The notes: generated from the sequence alone by a model not told the origin. A stretch of DNA of 64,000 nucleotides from Chryseobacterium aquaeductus (GCF_905175375.1 NZ_CAJIMS010000001.1:3038001-3102000); one strand, 5' to 3'; positions 7,658-16,463 are shown, counted from the first letter of the stretch. Numbers and translations are program-made.

Positions 7658-10600
7658 ATGCCTAGAATAAATCTTTTAAAAAATAAAGATATTGAGATTT
7701 TCGATAATCCAGCTGAATTAACTTTTGAAGAAAAAAAAGTATTATTTACTTTAGAGTTTGACAACAATCTTGAACCTAATTTAAGGAAAGACATTACGAT
7801 TGTCGGATACATTCTCCAAAAAGGTTATTTTTTAGCTCAAAAAAAATTTTTTGTGCCAAGCCAATTTAGAGAAGAAGATATAAATTATGTTTCAAAATTA
7901 TGTGGATTAGAATATAAGATAGACATTACAGAATATAAAAGATCTTTATATACTCAGCATAGAACTTCTATTTTAAATAAATTCGGATATCGTGCTTTCT
8001 CTGATTGTATCGCTTTATTTGAAAAAGAAGCTTTAGAATTAGTTAAAACTCCGCAGAGACCAAAAGAAATTTTTTATTCTCTAATTTCATTTTTAGAAGA
8101 GAAAAAAATTGAACAGCCTAAACATTATTTTTTTGCCCAGACCATATCCAAATCTTTAAATGTTTTTGAACAAAATTTAGTTAACCTAATCGATAAAAAT
8201 CTTAGTATAACTCAAAAAAAATTATTGGATGAAATGATGAACCTTCCTTCCAATAATGACGAAGTAACTTCAAAGAACCCCTATTTAATAACTAAATTAA
8301 AAAAGGTTATTCAAACAATAACTCCGAGAAAAATTAAACAGAGTATTGATGATTTCAATATTATCCGGGATATACATTTTCATCTTTCTAATATTACTAA
8401 ATTAAATGAGATTTCTGGTATATTAAATTATTATGCTGTTTGGGTACTAAAAGCAGAGCATATACAGTTTGACAGTATTAGAGATATTGAAAGAAAAAGA
8501 CTTTACATAGTATCATTTATTATTTATCAGTATCGAATCCGTCAGGATGCATTCGTTGACATCTTTCTTCAGGTTGTTCAAAAATATTATAATAACGCCA
8601 ATAAATCTATTGCAAACGACTTTTTAAAGAAAGACTTAAAACCTAATAAACAAAAACAACTGGCAAAAATTAGGAATATTATTTTTTCTTCGAAAAAACA
8701 ATTAGAAAAGGTAAAGCAAATAATCTTCACTAATCAGTATGTAGATTCTCAAAAACTCAGTTTAATAAAAGATATTTTCACTTCTGAAAATCATTCTTTA
8801 CATGATGATATTATTCAGGAAATTGATAAACTTGAAAATTTAGGAACTGCTGCATTGAAAGAAGAATTATTCTTTAAGGAGCTGAATAATGGATATAGAA
8901 AAATTCATAATAGAGTTGCCGGAATACTATTAATGCTTGAGTTCAATACTGAAATGTCTGATTCCAATATGATATCTGTTATTAAAAATTATCAAGCTAA
9001 AAATGGAAAAATAACCCATACGGCACCTCGTGATTTTATTCCTAAAAATGAACAGAAATGGTTATTCACTGAGAATGGCGAATTTAATCCGCAGATGTAT
9101 AAAATATTTTTGTTCCGTGAGGCTGCTAATCATATAAAAGGTGGTACGCTTAATCTTAGATTTTCTGATAAGTATAAATCAATTGATGATTATTTGATTG
9201 GATACAACCGATGGAATCTGGAAAAAAAAGAATTGATTGAAAGAGCGAATATTAATCATATGTATGAAATGAAAGATGCTCTGCTACTTCTAAAAGAAAA
9301 TATGGTTGAGCATTATAAAAAAACTAACGAAAATATTTTAACCAACGAATACCTAAAGTTTGGTAAAGATAATAAACCAAGAGTAACCACCCCAAAATTG
9401 ACCGAAGTAACAAGTCATTTTGTTCATGAGGCTATTGGAGAAAATGTTTATATTCCTCTTACAAAAATATTATCAGACATAAATTATTCGACAGATTTTA
9501 CTTCATCTTTTTTACACTACAGCCGAAAATCAAGTAAAGATTCTCCTGCAGGAAGTATTATTTATGCAGCAGTTATAGCTTTAGGATGCAATATTGGTGT
9601 AAGGAAAATGGGTAAAATATCTACAGGTATCGGAGCTGATAAATTAGAATATGTAGTAAGGTGGTTTTTTAGTAGGGATAATATTGATGAAGCGAATCAA
9701 ATGATTTTAAAAATTACGGACAAACTTTCACTACCCAAAATATACCTTCAGAAAAAAAATTCATTACACACTTCAAGTGATGGACAAAAATTTAACGTAA
9801 CTGTTCCTTCAATCAATGCAACACATTCTTTTAAATATTTTGGAACCGGAAAAGGTATTTCCGCTTATAGTTTTATTGATGAAAAAAGTAAACTTTTTTA
9901 TAACAGTGTAATTAGTGCTTCTGAAAGAGAAGCTGGATATATACTTGATGGACTTCTCCATAACAAAGATATAGAGAGTGACATGCATTCTACAGACACC
10001 CATGGATATAGTGAAATCATATTTGGGGTATGCAATTCTTTAGGAATTTTATTTGCTCCAAGAATAAAAAATTACAATGATCAACTTTTATACACATTTA
10101 AAGATTTTCCAAGAAATACTTATGAAAGCAAAGGTTATAAAATTCTTCCTTCAAAAAGTATGTATATAGATGAGAACATCATTAAAGAGCAATGGGAAAA
10201 TATATTGAGATTATTATGTTCAATTAAGTTGGGAGAAGTTAAGGCTTCTATTATTTTGAAACGATTAAGCTCTTATTCAAAGCAACATCCTTTATATAAA
10301 GCAATGAAAGAAATTGGTAGAATTCATAAAACTTTATTTTTATTACGGTATTTTGATGAGCCTTATTTAAGACAAAGCATTGAAAAACAATTGAATAAAA
10401 TTGAACTATCACATCTTTTTGCTAAAGCTGTTTTTTTTGGCAACAATCAAGAATTTAAATATGAGACAAAAGAAGAGCAAGAAATTGCTGTAGCATGCAG
10501 ACATTTAATTCAAAATGCAATTATCTTATGGAACTATCTTTTTATCTCAAATAAACTTTCCGAAATTGAGCAGAAGGAGAAAATACAAGAGAATATAGAA

Positions 10601-10726
10601 TTAATGAAAAATAGCTCTATAATGACTTGGCAGCATGTTAATATGCATGGGGAGTATGATTTTGTAATTGATATTGAGAAACCACCATTCGATATGATTA
10701 AGATTAACTCATTAAATATTAATTAA
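7658..10726 (+). CDS. tnpA: Tn3-family transposase
   Basis: 1022 residues, a normal full-length Tn3 TnpA. N-terminal region typical of the family (residues about 1-170), a long helical middle, and the DDE-type catalytic part: Asp708 in SSDGQKFNV, Asp780 in HSTDTHGYSE, and Glu860 in KLGEVKASIILKRLS, with the conserved HSFKYFGTGKGIS and APRIKN blocks between. No frameshift or internal stop is seen, so it may be active. It would cut at 38-bp terminal inverted repeats and transpose replicatively. Very A+T-rich codon use, as in its surroundings. Confidence 0.96.
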   Translation: MPRINLLKNKDIEIFDNPAELTFEEKKVLFTLEFDNNLEPNLRKDITIVGYILQKGYFLAQKKFFVPSQFREEDINYVSKLCGLEYKIDITEYKRSLYTQHRTSILNKFGYRAFSDCIALFEKEALELVKTPQRPKEIFYSLISFLEEKKIEQPKHYFFAQTISKSLNVFEQNLVNLIDKNLSITQKKLLDEMMNLPSNNDEVTSKNPYLITKLKKVIQTITPRKIKQSIDDFNIIRDIHFHLSNITKLNEISGILNYYAVWVLKAEHIQFDSIRDIERKRLYIVSFIIYQYRIRQDAFVDIFLQVVQKYYNNANKSIANDFLKKDLKPNKQKQLAKIRNIIFSSKKQLEKVKQIIFTNQYVDSQKLSLIKDIFTSENHSLHDDIIQEIDKLENLGTAALKEELFFKELNNGYRKIHNRVAGILLMLEFNTEMSDSNMISVIKNYQAKNGKITHTAPRDFIPKNEQKWLFTENGEFNPQMYKIFLFREAANHIKGGTLNLRFSDKYKSIDDYLIGYNRWNLEKKELIERANINHMYEMKDALLLLKENMVEHYKKTNENILTNEYLKFGKDNKPRVTTPKLTEVTSHFVHEAIGENVYIPLTKILSDINYSTDFTSSFLHYSRKSSKDSPAGSIIYAAVIALGCNIGVRKMGKISTGIGADKLEYVVRWFFSRDNIDEANQMILKITDKLSLPKIYLQKKNSLHTSSDGQKFNVTVPSINATHSFKYFGTGKGISAYSFIDEKSKLFYNSVISASEREAGYILDGLLHNKDIESDMHSTDTHGYSEIIFGVCNSLGILFAPRIKNYNDQLLYTFKDFPRNTYESKGYKILPSKSMYIDENIIKEQWENILRLLCSIKLGEVKASIILKRLSSYSKQHPLYKAMKEIGRIHKTLFLLRYFDEPYLRQSIEKQLNKIELSHLFAKAVFFGNNQEFKYETKEEQEIAVACRHLIQNAIILWNYLFISNKLSEIEQKEKIQENIELMKNSSIMTWQHVNMHGEYDFVIDIEKPPFDMIKINSLNIN

Positions 10727-10732
10727 TTATGG

Positions 10733-10771
10733 CTTGAAATGAACATTTTGTCCCATTTTTGGTTTGAACCC
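10733..10771 (-). repeat. Candidate right terminal inverted repeat of the Tn3 element
   Basis: Read inward on the minus strand from 10771, the sequence begins GGGTTCAAACC and ends 38-39 bases later in TTTCAAG, matching the length and the G-run start and AAG end typical of Tn3-family inverted repeats. It starts 6 bases after the transposase stop, and the reading frame of the downstream gene fragment becomes interrupted exactly here (in-frame TGA at 10765). No left copy was found. Confidence 0.5.
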
Positions 10772-11280
10772 ATTTGCAGCAATATGCTTTCAAGATCATT
10801 CAGAAAGCATCTCACAAAAACCAAAATACAGCATTAGCATTAAATGTTAAATCTCTGTGTGCGGTTTTGGTGAATACTTTTGGGGATATGTACTTCCAGT
10901 TTAGAAATATCATTCCTTACCAACCGCCGGTATTTCTAATTGAAACTTTTGCAAAATTGGCGTTGAGAATGTACAATGCAACACAAGTATTAGTTCCCGC
11001 AGAATTGGAAGAAATGTTGAATTACAGTTTAGAGTGGAGCGAAATTGCGCCTCATACTTTGCTTAATCAACTATCAATTGTAGCTGAAACCAACTATGAT
11101 CATCATAGTTGCGGAGAGCCACTTCTTCACATTCAGCAGATGCTCAGAAGTTTAGAAATTATTTTCTCTAAATTAAGTGAATTAGACTACATTGGTCAGA
11201 GAAAAGAAAATATCATTGTGAATGAACAGGAAGTTTCTTCCAACAACAATCCTAAAAGAGGTTGGAGTGTTTTAGATTAA
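10772..11280 (+). pseudogene. 5'-truncated gene, possibly C-terminal part of type VI secretion TssK
   Basis: About 169 codons remain, open from the transposon junction to the TAA at 11280. There is no ATG in the right place; the first possible start is a TTG at 10774. Visible features: PYQPPVFLIETFAKLALRM, a helical region, and TNYDHHSCGEPLLHIQQMLRSLEIIF. The P-x-x-L...LA spacing followed by a YDH motif and a helix with a leucine pattern resembles the C-terminal domain of TssK baseplate proteins, including Bacteroidetes T6SS versions. That assignment is tentative. What is firm is that the upstream part is missing and that the break coincides with the element end. Confidence 0.5.
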
Positions 11281-11306
11281 AATAAAGAGTTATTGTTTAA
11301 CATAAA

Positions 11307-11336
11307 AATCCCGAACCTGTCGAACTGTTCGGGATT
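11307..11336. terminator. Bidirectional terminator hairpin
   Basis: Perfect 10-bp stem AATCCCGAAC / GTTCGGGATT with a 10-base loop, between the truncated gene (plus) and the dtxR-type gene (minus), which converge on it. A-rich sequence lies on the left and T-rich on the right. Confidence 0.8.
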
Positions 11337-11352
11337 ATTATGTTTAATACTT

Positions 11353-12006
11353 TTATTTTTTTACTAAAATCTTCTCAGTTGCTTTTTTACTTAAAACCTC
11401 TTGTTTTCCATCAACTTCAATAGTTACAGATCTGTCAAAATCTTCTATTTTTATGATCTTGATTTTAGTATTTAACAAAAGTTTTCTTTCAGTAAGATAA
11501 TTCAGAAATGCATCATCAGATAGAGTTACAGACGCAAAAACCACCTGATCAGAAACTTTGCAGTCGCTTAGTTTTTGAAGATCTTGCGAAATAATGTTTC
11601 CGTCTTTATCAGGAATTGGCTCACCATGAGGATCAAATTTCGGATGATCTAGAATCTCATCCATTTTATCAAAAAATATTTTAGAATGCACGTGTTCCAA
11701 TTGTTCTGCAATTTCGTGTACATTTTCCCAACCAAAATTCATTTTTTTGACGAGAAACATTTCTGTTAATCTGTGTTTTCTTACAACCAAAGATGCTTCA
11801 CGTCTGCCTTTTTCGGTGACTTTCAGAGGTTTATAGGTTTCATATACTACCCAATTTTTATCTGAAAATTTTTTCATCATGTTATTAACGCTTGGCATTT
11901 TCACGTTGAGAAATTTGCTCAGTTCGTTAATAGTTACTTTTCCTTCATTGTCAACTAAATGAAACAAAGCCTTCAGATAATTTTCTTCCGTTAATGTTGT
12001 TTTCAA
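11353..12006 (-). CDS. DtxR/MntR-family metal-dependent transcriptional regulator
   Basis: 217 residues. N-terminal winged HTH (LTEENYLKALFHLVDNEGKVTINELSKFLNV, MPSVNNMMKKFSDK), then the dimerisation/metal domain with RKHRLTEMFLVKKM, EIAEQLEHVHSKIFFDKMDEIL and CGE-like metal ligands replaced here by DPHGEPIPD, and a C-terminal SH3-like FeoA domain. The family binds Mn or Fe and represses metal uptake or storage genes. The start is a TTG at 12006; the N-terminal sequence matches the usual family start and no in-frame ATG lies nearby. Divergent from the threonine-aldolase-like gene with an 85-base gap containing both promoters. Confidence 0.9.
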   Translation of the reverse strand: MKTTLTEENYLKALFHLVDNEGKVTINELSKFLNVKMPSVNNMMKKFSDKNWVVYETYKPLKVTEKGRREASLVVRKHRLTEMFLVKKMNFGWENVHEIAEQLEHVHSKIFFDKMDEILDHPKFDPHGEPIPDKDGNIISQDLQKLSDCKVSDQVVFASVTLSDDAFLNYLTERKLLLNTKIKIIKIEDFDRSVTIEVDGKQEVLSKKATEKILVKK

Positions 12007-12027
12007 AATGTTAGATGATTTTCATTA

Positions 12028-12087
12028 CAAATCTAACAAAATATTATTTAAAATTTACACTTGTTGTTGGTAGTTTTTTTAATTTTG
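12028..12087. promoter_or_regulatory. Divergent promoter region with two TAnnTTTG elements
   Basis: On the plus strand TTG (12061-12063), 16 bases, then TAATTTTG (12080-12087), ending only 4 bases before the ATG of the threonine-aldolase-like gene, so that transcript may be leaderless. On the minus strand TAGATTTG (complement of 12028-12035) lies 21 bases before the TTG start of the dtxR-type gene. These match the Bacteroidetes -33/-7 pattern. Confidence 0.55.
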
Positions 12088-12091
12088 TATC

Positions 12092-13123
12092 ATGAAATTT
12101 TCTTTTAAAAACGACTATTCTGAGGGTTGTCACTCAAAAATTCTAGAGGCACTGTTACGCAATAATACTGATCAGCAAGCGGGATATGGTGATGACGAAT
12201 ATTCTTTAAAAGCTAAGATTTTAATTAAAGAAAAATTGAAGAATCAGGATGCTGCGATTTACTTTGTTTCAGGCGGAACGCAGGCAAATCTTATCGTAAT
12301 TTCTTCTGTTCTAAAACCTTATCAATGTGTAATTGCAGCGTCCACAGGACATATTTTAAACAACGAAACCGGTGCAATTGAGGCTACGGGACACAAAATT
12401 CTGAGTATAGAAACTGAAGATGGAAAACTAAAACCTTCAGATATTCAGCTTGTTTTAGATAATCACAAGAATATTCCGCATCAGGTGATGCCGAAATTAG
12501 TTTATATTTCAAATTCTACTGAACTGGGAACCATTTATAGCAAAGAAGAAGTAAAAAATCTTTCTCGGTACTGCTTAGAAAATAATTTATATCTTTTTAT
12601 GGATGGTGCGAGGTTGGGACACGCCTTAACGTCTGAAATGAATGATTTAACCTTAGAAGATTTATCTCAACTGACCGATATATTTTATCTCGGAGGTACA
12701 AAAAACGGAGCGTTAATTGGTGAAGCAATTATCATTAATAATCAAACTTTACAGGAAGATTTTGCATTTAACATAAAACAAAAAGGAGCTTTGCTTGCGA
12801 AAGGAAGATTATTGGGAATTCAATTTTTAGAATTGATGAATAATGATTTGTATTTTGATTTGGCAAATCATGCAAACCAGCAGGCTATGAAGATAAAAAA
12901 TGCGCTGTTGAAAAGGGGAGTGCAGTTTCTTTCTGATACGTACACCAATCAGATTTTTCCTATTTTAGACCAAAAACTCATCGATATTTTATCTGAAAAA
13001 TTTGATTTTTATATATGGAAAAATATAAATAGTCAATCTTCAGCAATTCGTTTAATCACGTCCTGGAATACGAGTGACAAAGCGGTTGATGATTTTGTAG
13101 AAATTATTAATAATCATTTATAA
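12092..13123 (+). CDS. Low-specificity threonine aldolase-like PLP enzyme
   Basis: 343 residues, the size of LtaE-type threonine aldolases and the beta-eliminating lyase family. Substrate/PLP features: SGGTQANLIVISS (phosphate-binding region), HILNNETGAIEATGHK, YISNSTELGTIY, FMDGARLGHAL (PLP-contacting Asp and Arg), and the Schiff-base Lys in FYLGGTKNGALIGEA. It would cleave L-threonine or allo-threonine to glycine and acetaldehyde. Monocistronic, followed by a strong terminator at 13131. A related amino-acid lyase activity cannot be excluded. Confidence 0.85.
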   Translation: MKFSFKNDYSEGCHSKILEALLRNNTDQQAGYGDDEYSLKAKILIKEKLKNQDAAIYFVSGGTQANLIVISSVLKPYQCVIAASTGHILNNETGAIEATGHKILSIETEDGKLKPSDIQLVLDNHKNIPHQVMPKLVYISNSTELGTIYSKEEVKNLSRYCLENNLYLFMDGARLGHALTSEMNDLTLEDLSQLTDIFYLGGTKNGALIGEAIIINNQTLQEDFAFNIKQKGALLAKGRLLGIQFLELMNNDLYFDLANHANQQAMKIKNALLKRGVQFLSDTYTNQIFPILDQKLIDILSEKFDFYIWKNINSQSSAIRLITSWNTSDKAVDDFVEIINNHL

Positions 13124-13130
13124 ATAAAAA

Positions 13131-13160
13131 AAATGCAATTCAATTTGAATTGCATTTTTA
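13131..13160. terminator. Rho-independent terminator
   Basis: Stem ATGCAATTC / GAATTGCAT with loop AATTT, flanked by an A-run on the left and a T-run on the right. It serves the aldolase-like gene (plus) and the lipoprotein gene (minus), which converge here. Confidence 0.85.
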
Positions 13161-13173
13161 TATATTAGTCTTG

Positions 13174-13677
13174 TTATTTAAGAGCTTTTGAAACTAGTGC
13201 GCAATCTGCTGCTTCCAGTTTTTGTCCGTCTTTATATGCCACTTTAGATTCGTCGGCATATTTCATTTGTCCGTTTTCATCTTTTTGGTTTCCAATACCT
13301 TCCATTAAAGTTTCATCTTTTTGAATAAAGAAAATATCTCTTTTACTTGTTGTGCCTTCAGATTGAAATTCGTAGGTAAGTTTTAAAGTATCACCAGACT
13401 TAAAACCTGTAAGTTCACCTTGAGAAGTGTCTTTTTCACTGTTTTTATATCTCATTTTTCCTGTAACTGTCCCCAAATTATCATCAATGCTTACAAAAAC
13501 GCTGTCTTTTCCGGTGACTCCAACATAGCAAAAAGATTTAGCTCCCAATGTATCAATTACAGTTGCAGTGGTATCTGTGATAGAATCTGTAGTTACAGTT
13601 GGCGATGTGGTTTCAACTTTTTTATTGCAGTTCATTAGAAAAAATGATAACGAACCTAAAAGGATGTACTTTTTCAT
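13174..13677 (-). CDS. Putative lipoprotein, function unknown
   Basis: 167 residues. Signal peptide with lipobox LMNC (Cys17), then a Thr/Ser/Val-rich linker to about residue 45. The folded part is beta-strand rich (VFVSIDDNLGTVTGKMRYK, DTLKLTYEFQSEG, RDIFFIQKDETLMEG) and has two further Cys residues (about 50 and 159) that could form a disulfide. It resembles small secreted beta proteins widespread in Flavobacteriia, but I do not recognise a named family. Single gene on the minus strand. Confidence 0.75.
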   Translation of the reverse strand: MKKYILLGSLSFFLMNCNKKVETTSPTVTTDSITDTTATVIDTLGAKSFCYVGVTGKDSVFVSIDDNLGTVTGKMRYKNSEKDTSQGELTGFKSGDTLKLTYEFQSEGTTSKRDIFFIQKDETLMEGIGNQKDENGQMKYADESKVAYKDGQKLEAADCALVSKALK

Positions 13678-14302
13678 GTTTATTATGTTAAATTGATTTT
13701 ATAATGCTAAAATAATGATTGTAATCTGAATGAACATTACATATTAATTAAATTAAAAAAATATGATCAATTTAAACAATTAACTGATCATAAATTTAGT
13801 TTAACGAAAAGGCACAAAAAAGATTGATTGTTTTTAGATTATACAACGGCATCAATTAATCAACAGATTTCTAAACGCTGAGAGTCAAGTAGAATTTTTT
13901 ACTTAATAAATTATCTGAATTCTAATCGCTGAGAATCGCATAGATTTTTTTCTAGATAAATGGATGTGTAATTCTTAAATATAAAATTAAAATTATTGTT
14001 GCTCTAAATATTGAAATTGAGATGATGTCAAAATTGATTTTAGTAAAGTCTTTTAAGTATAATTTACATAGTTAAATGACAATACATCCACTTTTAAAAA
14101 AGTCCTATAATTTATATTATGTTAAATAGGATTTTTTTCAGGAAATCTCAAATGATTCGTTTCATCATCTGTTATCAAAATGATTATTTTATTTAAAAAT
14201 TTGATTTTCAGTATATTAGATAATTGATTTTATAGAATTACTGAAATTTAAAAACTTAAATGGATCGTAATTTCTGAGTAAACTTAATAATTAAAAATCC
14301 GA
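13678..14302. other. Gene-free, very A+T-rich stretch
   Basis: No credible coding signal on either strand. It contains an imperfect direct repeat (13869-13950, separate entry) and a weak hairpin TCCTAT / ATAGGA followed by TTTTTTT near 14102-14140 that could end a plus-strand transcript. Confidence 0.6.
13869..13950. repeat. Imperfect direct repeat, two copies, 51-base period
   Basis: Copies at 13869-13900 and 13920-13950 share the frame TTCTAA-CGCTGAGA-TC, then AGTAGA or CATAGA, then a T-run. The repeat lies in non-coding DNA and looks like a degraded dispersed element. Confidence 0.5.
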
Positions 14303-14479
14303 TTAATAAAATTTATAATCATCTACCTCCAATTTTCTGATTCTTGAAAAAATTGCTCCTTTTGTCAGTCCAAAATATTTTGCAAGATTATTTCCGCTGA
14401 TTCCTTCAGAATACATTGCAAGAAGTTCCTTGTCAAGTTCGGGAGTCCATGGTTGATAATTTGTTTTTCGACTTTTAAT
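14303..14479 (-). pseudogene. Small helix-turn-helix protein or C-terminal remnant, no normal start codon
   Basis: A 58-codon frame ending at the TAA at 14303-14305. The translation contains NYQPWTPELDKELLAMY then SGNNLAKYFGLTKGAIFSRI and RKLEV, a clear helix-turn-helix with a Trp-containing lead-in, like the small HTH tails found at the C-terminus of some helicases and restriction-related proteins. The only codon in a sensible start position is ATT at 14477-14479 (next residues KSRKTN), and an in-frame TGA lies just upstream at about 14484-14486. Either an ATG was lost, an AUU start is used, or this is the tail of a deleted larger gene. Confidence 0.55.
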
Positions 14480-14542
14480 TATTCAAAAATTACAAAAGCA
14501 AAAGTGAATTTACAATTTTTTTGTAGAAAAAAGCCGAAGTTT

Positions 14543-14751
14543 TCAATGTGGGTTCCTCCAGCTAGATTTTATCGAGCCATCGAATCGGTTTCCTAATTCC
14601 CAAATTGATGTTATAATGGAATCTTCTTTATTTTATCTAAATGTTTCTTTAAATCCCAGTTTATATAAATCACGCCGTTGTGCATTTTACAGATACCGTC
14701 AGGCAACTGACAACTAGAGCCTTTGTATTTCTTTGCTAAATGAAATGCCAT
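14543..14751 (-). pseudogene. Small gene with a single-base frameshift, function unknown
   Basis: From the ATG at 14751 a 46-codon frame runs to a stop at 14611; its first 42 or so codons look like protein (MAFHLAKKYKGSSCQLPDG, CKMHNGVIYINWDLKKHLD). In the A-rich run GATAAAATAAAGAAG the protein-like sequence continues in another frame as EDSIITSIWELGNRFDG then SIKSSWRNPH to a TGA at 14543-14545. Adding one A in that run would give a continuous protein of about 69 residues joining DKIK to EDS. I do not recognise the family. A sequencing error or programmed slip are alternatives to decay. Confidence 0.55.
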
Positions 14752-15075
14752 TTTTTATCTTAAAAGCTCACATTTATTATAACAGCTGGTATTTTTTTTA
14801 AATAAAAAATAAGTACCCAATTTTATCAAATTGAAATAAAAATGATACATTTGAGTCAAGATTAATTTTTTTAATTAAATTGTTTTAAATATACTATTTA
14901 CTAGATGAAATATTTTAAATTTAGAATATAAGTAATAAAATTATTAAAAAACCTGTTACATCAGAATTTTGTTTTGAACATATAGGGATTGAGATACATT
15001 ATAATTGATGATCACACCAATGGCTTCTGTCTATAAAGACAAGAATTAATTTAACTAAAAAAAACAAAAACAAAG
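14752..15075. other. Gene-free stretch upstream of the 139-residue protein gene
   Basis: A+T-rich with no coding signal. It has one TAnnTTTG-type element, TACATTTG at 14846-14853, but without a well-spaced -33 element, so promoter assignment is weak. Confidence 0.4.
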
Positions 15076-15495
15076 ATGTCAAATCTGAACAACAACCGCA
15101 TCAACACTGTTCTTACCGAAGAACAGATCAACAATGTGAAAACTGCAATCAAAAGCATACAAGCACAATTGCCATTGCTTACAGGACTTACCGTGGAAGA
15201 AAGAATCAATCTCCCGAAAATCAATGTAGCCAATAAGGCTTTCACGGAAGATGCCATCAACGCTATTTCCAATAATACAGAGATGCTTCCTATTTTTCTC
15301 AATGTCAACCACATGAAGAACGACCTCAAATTTTTTACTCAACTGGATGAACTTACAGGATTGGTAAGACAGCTGCTTGAAAAGCTGGAAGACACCCAAA
15401 TGCTTGCAGGAAGCGAGTCTTACGTTTCTGCATTGACGGGTTACAAACTTTTCTCAGCTGCCGCCGAAGCAGGCGTTCCGGGATTAGAAAAATAA
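15076..15495 (+). CDS. Hypothetical helical protein
   Basis: 139 residues, no signal peptide, predicted almost entirely helical with amphipathic segments (LTEEQINNVKTAIKSI, HMKNDLKFFTQLDELTGLVRQLLEKLEDTQ) and an Ala-rich tail. Codon and base use are noticeably less A+T-biased than the flanking non-coding DNA and than many neighbours. I do not recognise a functional family; similar small proteins occur in Bacteroidetes. It is 19 bases upstream of the M23 peptidase gene and may share its transcript. Confidence 0.7.
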   Translation: MSNLNNNRINTVLTEEQINNVKTAIKSIQAQLPLLTGLTVEERINLPKINVANKAFTEDAINAISNNTEMLPIFLNVNHMKNDLKFFTQLDELTGLVRQLLEKLEDTQMLAGSESYVSALTGYKLFSAAAEAGVPGLEK

Positions 15496-15514
15496 AATAT
15501 AAATTTTAATAATT

Positions 15515-16348
15515 ATGAAATTAAAAATATCATTCTTCATATTATCGATTTTATGTTTTTCCCTTGCTAAGTCTCAGGATCTACCTAAAGAACAATTGTC
15601 CCAGTTTTCTTATGACAGAAAAATTATATATGAAAATGACACAATTAAAATTACAATTACAAATCCTCTTCTGTGCCCTTTGAGAGTGTATATCTTTTCA
15701 AAATATTTGAAGGAACAAAATGTAATTAAAGATTCAATCAGTTTAACGATAAAAGAAAAATCAAATATTGAATATAAAATATTTGCCAAAGCAATTGATG
15801 TAGAGAAAATAAGATTTAGTATTGATCTAGCATTCGGAGATGAAAACAAAAAACTTAAGAAAAGTAAACTTGCACTACCTTTTCTTAAAAGTAAACAGTA
15901 TTTAATAATGCAGGAGCAAAATGGGGATTTCAGTCACAATGATGATTATTCTAGATATGCTGTTGATTTTAAAATGCCAGTTGGCGAAATAATTTGTGCT
16001 GCTGATAAAGGTTTTGTAGTCGGAGTTGTAAAAGATTATCAATTTGGAGGTAATGACAGAAAATGGACTCCTTACGCCAATTTCATCACAATTTATCATC
16101 CTCAAAGCGGACTTTTTACACAATATGTTCATCTGAAACAGGAAGGAAGTTTCGTAAAGGTTGGTGATATGGTAAAACGTAATCAGCCGATTGGTCTGAG
16201 CGGAGAAACAGGATATGTTTCGGGAGCACACCTCCACTTTAATGTACTTGTTCCTGAAAAAAATAAAACTTTAATTTCAACTCCTTTCAGTTTTGAGAAT
16301 AATGTGGATGCTAAAAATTTAAAGCAAAATATGAAAGTGAAAAAGTAA
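15515..16348 (+). CDS. M23-family metallopeptidase, exported
   Basis: 277 residues with a Sec signal peptide (residues 1-20, ending AKSQ). The N-terminal half is a beta-rich unassigned domain; the LytM/M23 domain lies at about 125-265. Zinc-ligand candidates are the His in GDFSHNDD, the Asp in YAVDFKMPVG, and the HLH motif in SGAHLHFNVL; VHLKQEGSFVKVGDMVKRNQ and GLSGETGYVSG are typical surrounding blocks. Members cut peptide crosslinks in peptidoglycan or act as non-catalytic activators; the ligands appear intact here. Confidence 0.85.
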   Translation: MKLKISFFILSILCFSLAKSQDLPKEQLSQFSYDRKIIYENDTIKITITNPLLCPLRVYIFSKYLKEQNVIKDSISLTIKEKSNIEYKIFAKAIDVEKIRFSIDLAFGDENKKLKKSKLALPFLKSKQYLIMQEQNGDFSHNDDYSRYAVDFKMPVGEIICAADKGFVVGVVKDYQFGGNDRKWTPYANFITIYHPQSGLFTQYVHLKQEGSFVKVGDMVKRNQPIGLSGETGYVSGAHLHFNVLVPEKNKTLISTPFSFENNVDAKNLKQNMKVKK

Positions 16349-16463
16349 TTTTATTTACAAGATTTATGAAGGAAAAAATTATTAAAATATTAACTTTTTT
16401 TTATCTGATGAAAGTGATTTGTTTTTTTACTTTTGATTTTTAAAATATTAAAAAACATAAATA

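Larger units (their letters stand above)
6880..10771. mobile_element. Minimal Tn3-family transposon (tnpR-res-tnpA), left end not defined
   Basis: A resolvase gene on the minus strand and a full-length Tn3-type transposase gene on the plus strand diverge from a 175-base spacer that has res-like dyads. A candidate right terminal inverted repeat lies at 10733-10771. There is no cargo gene. I could not find a matching left inverted repeat in 6798-6880 or elsewhere to the left, and the right flank is a gene fragment with no partner on the left, so the element was probably involved in a deletion or one-sided rearrangement. The left boundary given is simply the resolvase stop. Confidence 0.8.
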
